A stretch of 64,000 bases of DNA from Ensifer sp. BR816 (GTDB lineage Bacteria; Pseudomonadota; Alphaproteobacteria; Rhizobiales; Rhizobiaceae): assembly GCF_000378985.1 (NCBI RefSeq), contig NZ_KB905370.1, positions 1,845,830 to 1,909,829 on the forward strand, given 5' to 3'. Below, piece by piece: positions 63,208 to 64,000 of this stretch. The position numbers and the translations under genes were made by a program. Under the pieces are notes generated by a model that saw nothing but the letters and a program-made list of their open reading frames with translations, was not told where the DNA came from and made no database searches. Within the stretch, counting starts at the first letter, position 1; each line of letters begins with the position of its first letter.

Positions 63208-64000
63208 ATGGACCTACGTCATCTGCGATATGTGGTTGCAGCCGCCCGCAACGGAAGCTTCAGCGCTGCTGGCCACGAACTGAATGTGCGCCAGCCGATC
63301 ATCAGCAAGCGCATCCGCGAGCTTGAGGACGAACTCGGCGTTTTCCTCTTCGACCGGGCGACATCGGGGGCACGGCTGACGCCCACTGGCGAAGAGTTCG
63401 TCGTCGGCGCCCGGCGCATCATCGACGCATTTCAGCGGCTCTCCGAGCGGGCGAGGGCAAGTGGCGCCGGCAACACCGGACGCCTTGTGATCGGCTTCTA
63501 CAGATCAATGTCATCTGGTTGCTTCCGCATGGCCTTGAAGACGTTCCGGAGCAAGTTTCCAGGCGCGGACATCGAGCTGATGGAGGCCTCCTATATCGAG
63601 CTCAAGGCCGGCGTGATGTCGGGGACCATCGATCTCGCCATCGTCCTCGGCGAAACGGGCCGGACTGAGCTTCTGGACTCCATGCCGCTGTGGTCCGCGC
63701 AAATGATGGTGGCCCTGCCGGAAGACCACGCGTTGGCCGAAAAGGCGACGGTCTATTGGTCGGAGCTGAAGGGTGAGCGGTTTCTACTGCCTCACGATGA
63801 TCCGGGTCCCGACATCCGCAACATCGTTCTTCGTCATCTTGCAGCACCTTCCGATCATCCGGAGATCATCACGCGGCAGCTGAGCCGCGAAAGCATTCTG
63901 GGCGAGGTTGCGAGCGGGCAGGGGATCAGCCTGCAGTGCGAGGGCGTACAGCTAACGCCTGGGCAGGGCGTCGTGCTCCGACCCGTGCATGATGGCAATG
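63208..64000 (+). CDS. LysR-family transcriptional regulator (cut by the window edge)
   Basis: At least 264 residues, running off the right end. N-terminal LysR helix-turn-helix: MDLRHLRYVVAAARNGSFSA and NVRQPIISKRIRELEDELGV. The effector domain begins about residue 90 (GRLVIGFYRSMSSGCFRM). GAGGAGGACAA precedes ATG 63208. Its target is not known; it is in the same direction as the catabolic genes and separated from them by a terminator. Confidence 0.85.
   Translation, partial: MDLRHLRYVVAAARNGSFSAAGHELNVRQPIISKRIRELEDELGVFLFDRATSGARLTPTGEEFVVGARRIIDAFQRLSERARASGAGNTGRLVIGFYRSMSSGCFRMALKTFRSKFPGADIELMEASYIELKAGVMSGTIDLAIVLGETGRTELLDSMPLWSAQMMVALPEDHALAEKATVYWSELKGERFLLPHDDPGPDIRNIVLRHLAAPSDHPEIITRQLSRESILGEVASGQGISLQCEGVQLTPGQGVVLRPVHDGN

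Overview
The window looks like an alphaproteobacterium of the Hyphomicrobiales, most likely Rhizobiaceae (Ensifer/Sinorhizobium/Shinella/Rhizobium group). The grounds are the 23S-5S-initiator-tRNA order, the high GC with rhizobial codon use, an ICE backbone of the kind known from rhizobial symbiosis elements, and ectoine, hydroxybutyrate and glutamate dehydrogenase genes that read as rhizobial. This is judged by reading alone; no database was searched.

Layout. (1) 1-1666: the 3' end of an rRNA operon (23S, 5S, tRNA-fMet). (2) 1580-3700: a large serine recombinase on the minus strand whose reading frame runs through the terminator and into tRNA-fMet antisense, with a small partner gene. (3) 3810-11678: a DeoR-type regulator divergent from a complete dipeptide/oligopeptide-type ABC importer that ends in an alkaline-phosphatase-superfamily phosphodiesterase; a broken aminotransferase stub follows at 11778. 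(4) 11951-29428: plasmid/ICE backbone: ParB-like protein, DUF932, two DUF736 proteins, a QseC-like repressor with a perfect operator, QseM-like antiactivator, FseA-like activator split by a +1 frameshift, RdfS-like excisionase, RepA with iterons, DUF2840, TraF peptidase, lytic transglycosylase, relaxase, TraG and a ribbon-helix-helix protein. The trb mating-pair genes expected next are missing, so the element looks mobilizable or decayed. (5) 29429-34300: IS110 and IS3 debris around an Lrp/AsnC regulator and a secreted S33-type hydrolase. (6) 34460-42245: a minus-strand operon of an AstE/AspA-type deacylase, a CapA-type protein and a second peptide ABC importer. (7) 42988-54453: the ectoine/hydroxyectoine locus: EnuR-type MocR regulator, EhuBACD importer, DoeA, M20 deacetylase, EutA, EutB, EutC and a second DoeA, closed by a strong hairpin. 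(8) 54549-64000: 3-hydroxybutyrate dehydrogenase, class III aminotransferase, aldehyde dehydrogenase, 3-oxoacid CoA-transferase, thiolase, UPF0262 protein, glutamate-type dehydrogenase and a truncated LysR gene.

How it works together. Regions 5-7 are linked by a 53-bp element found, ungapped and in the same orientation to the downstream gene, upstream of the Lrp gene (30893), the deacylase/CapA/ABC operon (42544-42596, minus) and the ectoine operon (44474). This suggests one regulon in which an undescribed uptake-and-hydrolysis operon is co-controlled with compatible-solute catabolism. Ectoine would be imported by Ehu, hydroxyectoine converted by EutABC, the ring opened by DoeA, the acetyl group removed by a DoeB-type enzyme, and diaminobutyrate passed through an aminotransferase and aldehyde dehydrogenase to aspartate. 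In region 4 the excision-control circuit known from ICEMlSym(R7A) is recognisable (QseC, QseM, frameshifted FseA, RdfS). A 20-bp dyad of lux-box size lies upstream of fseA, and a duplicated ~219-bp leader with a conserved hairpin precedes the parB-like and DUF932 genes.
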